From NCBI GenBank assembly GCA_031472005.1, contig PZJY01000011.1, forward strand, positions 868,001 through 932,000: a stretch of 64,000 nt of DNA, written 5' to 3'. Shown piece after piece: positions 62,642 through 64,000 of the stretch (its first letter is position 1; every line of letters begins with the position of its first letter). Both the position numbers and the translations under genes were made by a program. Origin of the DNA: Tetracladium setigerum (Eukaryota; Ascomycota; Leotiomycetes; Helotiales). The notes beneath the pieces are model-generated. The model was not told the DNA's origin. It searched no databases and worked only from the letters and a program-made list of their open reading frames with translations.

Positions 62642-64000
62642 CTATTCTGGCTTCTGTCCATACACAACATAACTAAATGCTGGATTAACCTCAAAACAGT
62701 ACAGATTGGATTGGAGGGACTTACATCGGCCAGTAAGCATGAATCGTCCTGTTACGCATATCCTGTCTAACTTTGGCCAGGTACACCTCCAACTCCTCCT
62801 TCGACCAGCCAAGCCCACGAGTAAAGAAAGCCATACTCAGCCCTTCAAGTCCAGTCACCCAATTTTCCATGGTCCATAATCCTACACCACCCACAATATC
62901 AGCCAACCATTCCAACCCATCCCATCACACAAGATTGAAAAAGGGAAAGGGAAAGAGGGACACCTTACCTATCTCTTTAAACTTCGGGTCTCTGGGCCAG
63001 GCACTCTGCGGCCATTTATACACCACTTCCCTAACATTCACAAACCCAGCATCTTCAAGTTGCTGTTTATATCTTGTTGCACTATCGGTTGGTCGACCTA
63101 CTTTCTGAGACGCTTCGAGATAGAGATTCCCGAACTCGGCGAGCGTGGTGCTTGGTGGCATGGTGTCGTCGTCACATCTAGCGGGGAAGACTATGTCTGC
63201 GAATTCGATCCAGCCACCTGGTGTGAGGCCGCTGGTTTCTCTCGTAAGTAGGGCTTCATAGATATACCTGCTTTGGGGAAGATTGATGGGGGAGGGGAAG
63301 ATGGAGGGAAACTCACTCAAAGCTCTGTTGCATGAATTTGGGCCAGTCGAGGAATGATCCTGTCATCATTCTGGCGTAGATGAAGTCGAATTTGGTGGAG
63401 AATGTCCATGTTTCCTCGAGGTCGTCGATCTGGAATTCAACGTTTGGTGGAGAGAAAGTGGGTTGGACTAGGTGGGTTGGATATTAGTATTTCTATACTT
63501 TCGCTTGAATCTGTGGCCCAGATTTAGGGGTTTGACAATCTACGAAGCCACCGCGAGTTTCCCCCCAAATGGGTGAATATTTTGCTAGAGTGGGGTGACA
63601 TGTGGATTGTTCTTACTGGGACTGAGATCAATTGCGAGGACTTCCGATTCGGGGTGCTCATCTGCAAAGTCGATGGCCCAGATACCGGTTCCAGTGCCTA
63701 CATCGAGGACTCGATGAAGAGGCCTCTCAATGGGACACGTAAAAAGTTTGCCGTCGAATGTGAGACTGAATAAGTGATGTTGGAGATCGAGGCGATCCTG
63801 CTCGCTATCATCATTGGGCAAATGATACACGCCATCTTTGTATGCATGGTACGATCTCCCATTTTCTTGACGGTGCCTGTAAATACTTGAGGAGAGGGAG
63901 TTCGTCGAGCTTCCATTATCGTCGAATCCAAGAGCAGAGTCATTGTCTCCAAATTCGTCCGCTGCTTCAATAATATTTGGTCCTTGAGGTGCGTCGGATG
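62642..64000 (-). CDS. LaeA-like SAM-dependent methyltransferase (5' end outside window)
   Basis: A class I SAM methyltransferase resembling the LaeA/Lae1 family of nuclear regulators and related fungal enzymes. The 5' end is outside the window; frame is open at 64000. Exons visible: 64000-63617, 63467-63317, 63231-62969, 62881-62725 and 62672-62642, all phases consistent. The order is a Ser/Asp-rich N-terminus, SYHAYKDGVYHLPNDDSEQDR, motif I LDVGTGTGIWAIDFA, IDLSP-IQPTFSPPN, then ARMMTGSFLDW, TPGGWIEFADI and the C-terminal YWPI-YVVYGQKPE. These are the usual landmarks of the family. LaeA itself controls secondary metabolism, but many paralogues exist per genome and the function of this one is not known. 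Confidence 0.9.

Overview
The window is nuclear DNA of a filamentous ascomycete (Pezizomycotina). Evidence for this: short introns (about 45-160 bp) with GTRNGT-type donors, CTAAC/CTGAC-like branch sites and YAG acceptors; Zn2Cys6 regulators; a QutR-type repressor, an NRPS-like reductase, a LaeA-like methyltransferase and a Uds1-type septation protein. The family mix would suit a leotiomycete, but the order is a guess. No CRISPR, rRNA or convincing tRNA was seen. I support 16 protein-coding genes, one MITE-like element and several microsatellites; the rest is long non-coding DNA.

Layout. 4.1-16.5 kb: a Zn2Cys6 regulator (-), a hexose-type transporter (-) and a stand-alone quinate-repressor-like protein (+). 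17.7-23.6 kb: a Dal5/ACS-type anion transporter (-) divergent from an adenylation-thiolation-reductase (NRPS-like) enzyme (+). 27.9-29.4 kb: a C4-dicarboxylate (TDT/Mae1-type) transporter. 31.9-49.4 kb: a dense block with a flavin monooxygenase (-), a rhodopsin-fold membrane protein (+), an amidase (-), a PuuE-type polysaccharide-deacetylase-fold hydrolase (+), a 14-TM MFS transporter (-), an NCS1 nucleobase/allantoin-type permease (+) and a Zn2Cys6 regulator (+). 49.7-51.7 kb: a leukotriene-A4-hydrolase-type M1 aminopeptidase (-). 57.8-64 kb: a Uds1-domain protein (+), an atypical SDR/Rossmann protein (-) and a LaeA-like methyltransferase (-) that runs off the right edge.

The most interesting unit is the 31.9-49.4 kb block. 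A PuuE/imidase-fold ring-opening hydrolase, a divergently transcribed amidase, an NCS1 importer, an exporter and a pathway-type regulator together look like a catabolic cluster for a cyclic imide, ureide or related N-heterocycle. That reading is inference.

Several genes read through perfectly only if one base is added. Seven such sites occur in five genes, always in the direction of one missing base. Nine other multi-exon genes in the same window have spliced lengths that are exact multiples of three. I therefore read most of these as base-calling deletions rather than pseudogenes. Exon coordinates below were derived by hand from splice signals, frame continuity and family knowledge, without alignment tools.
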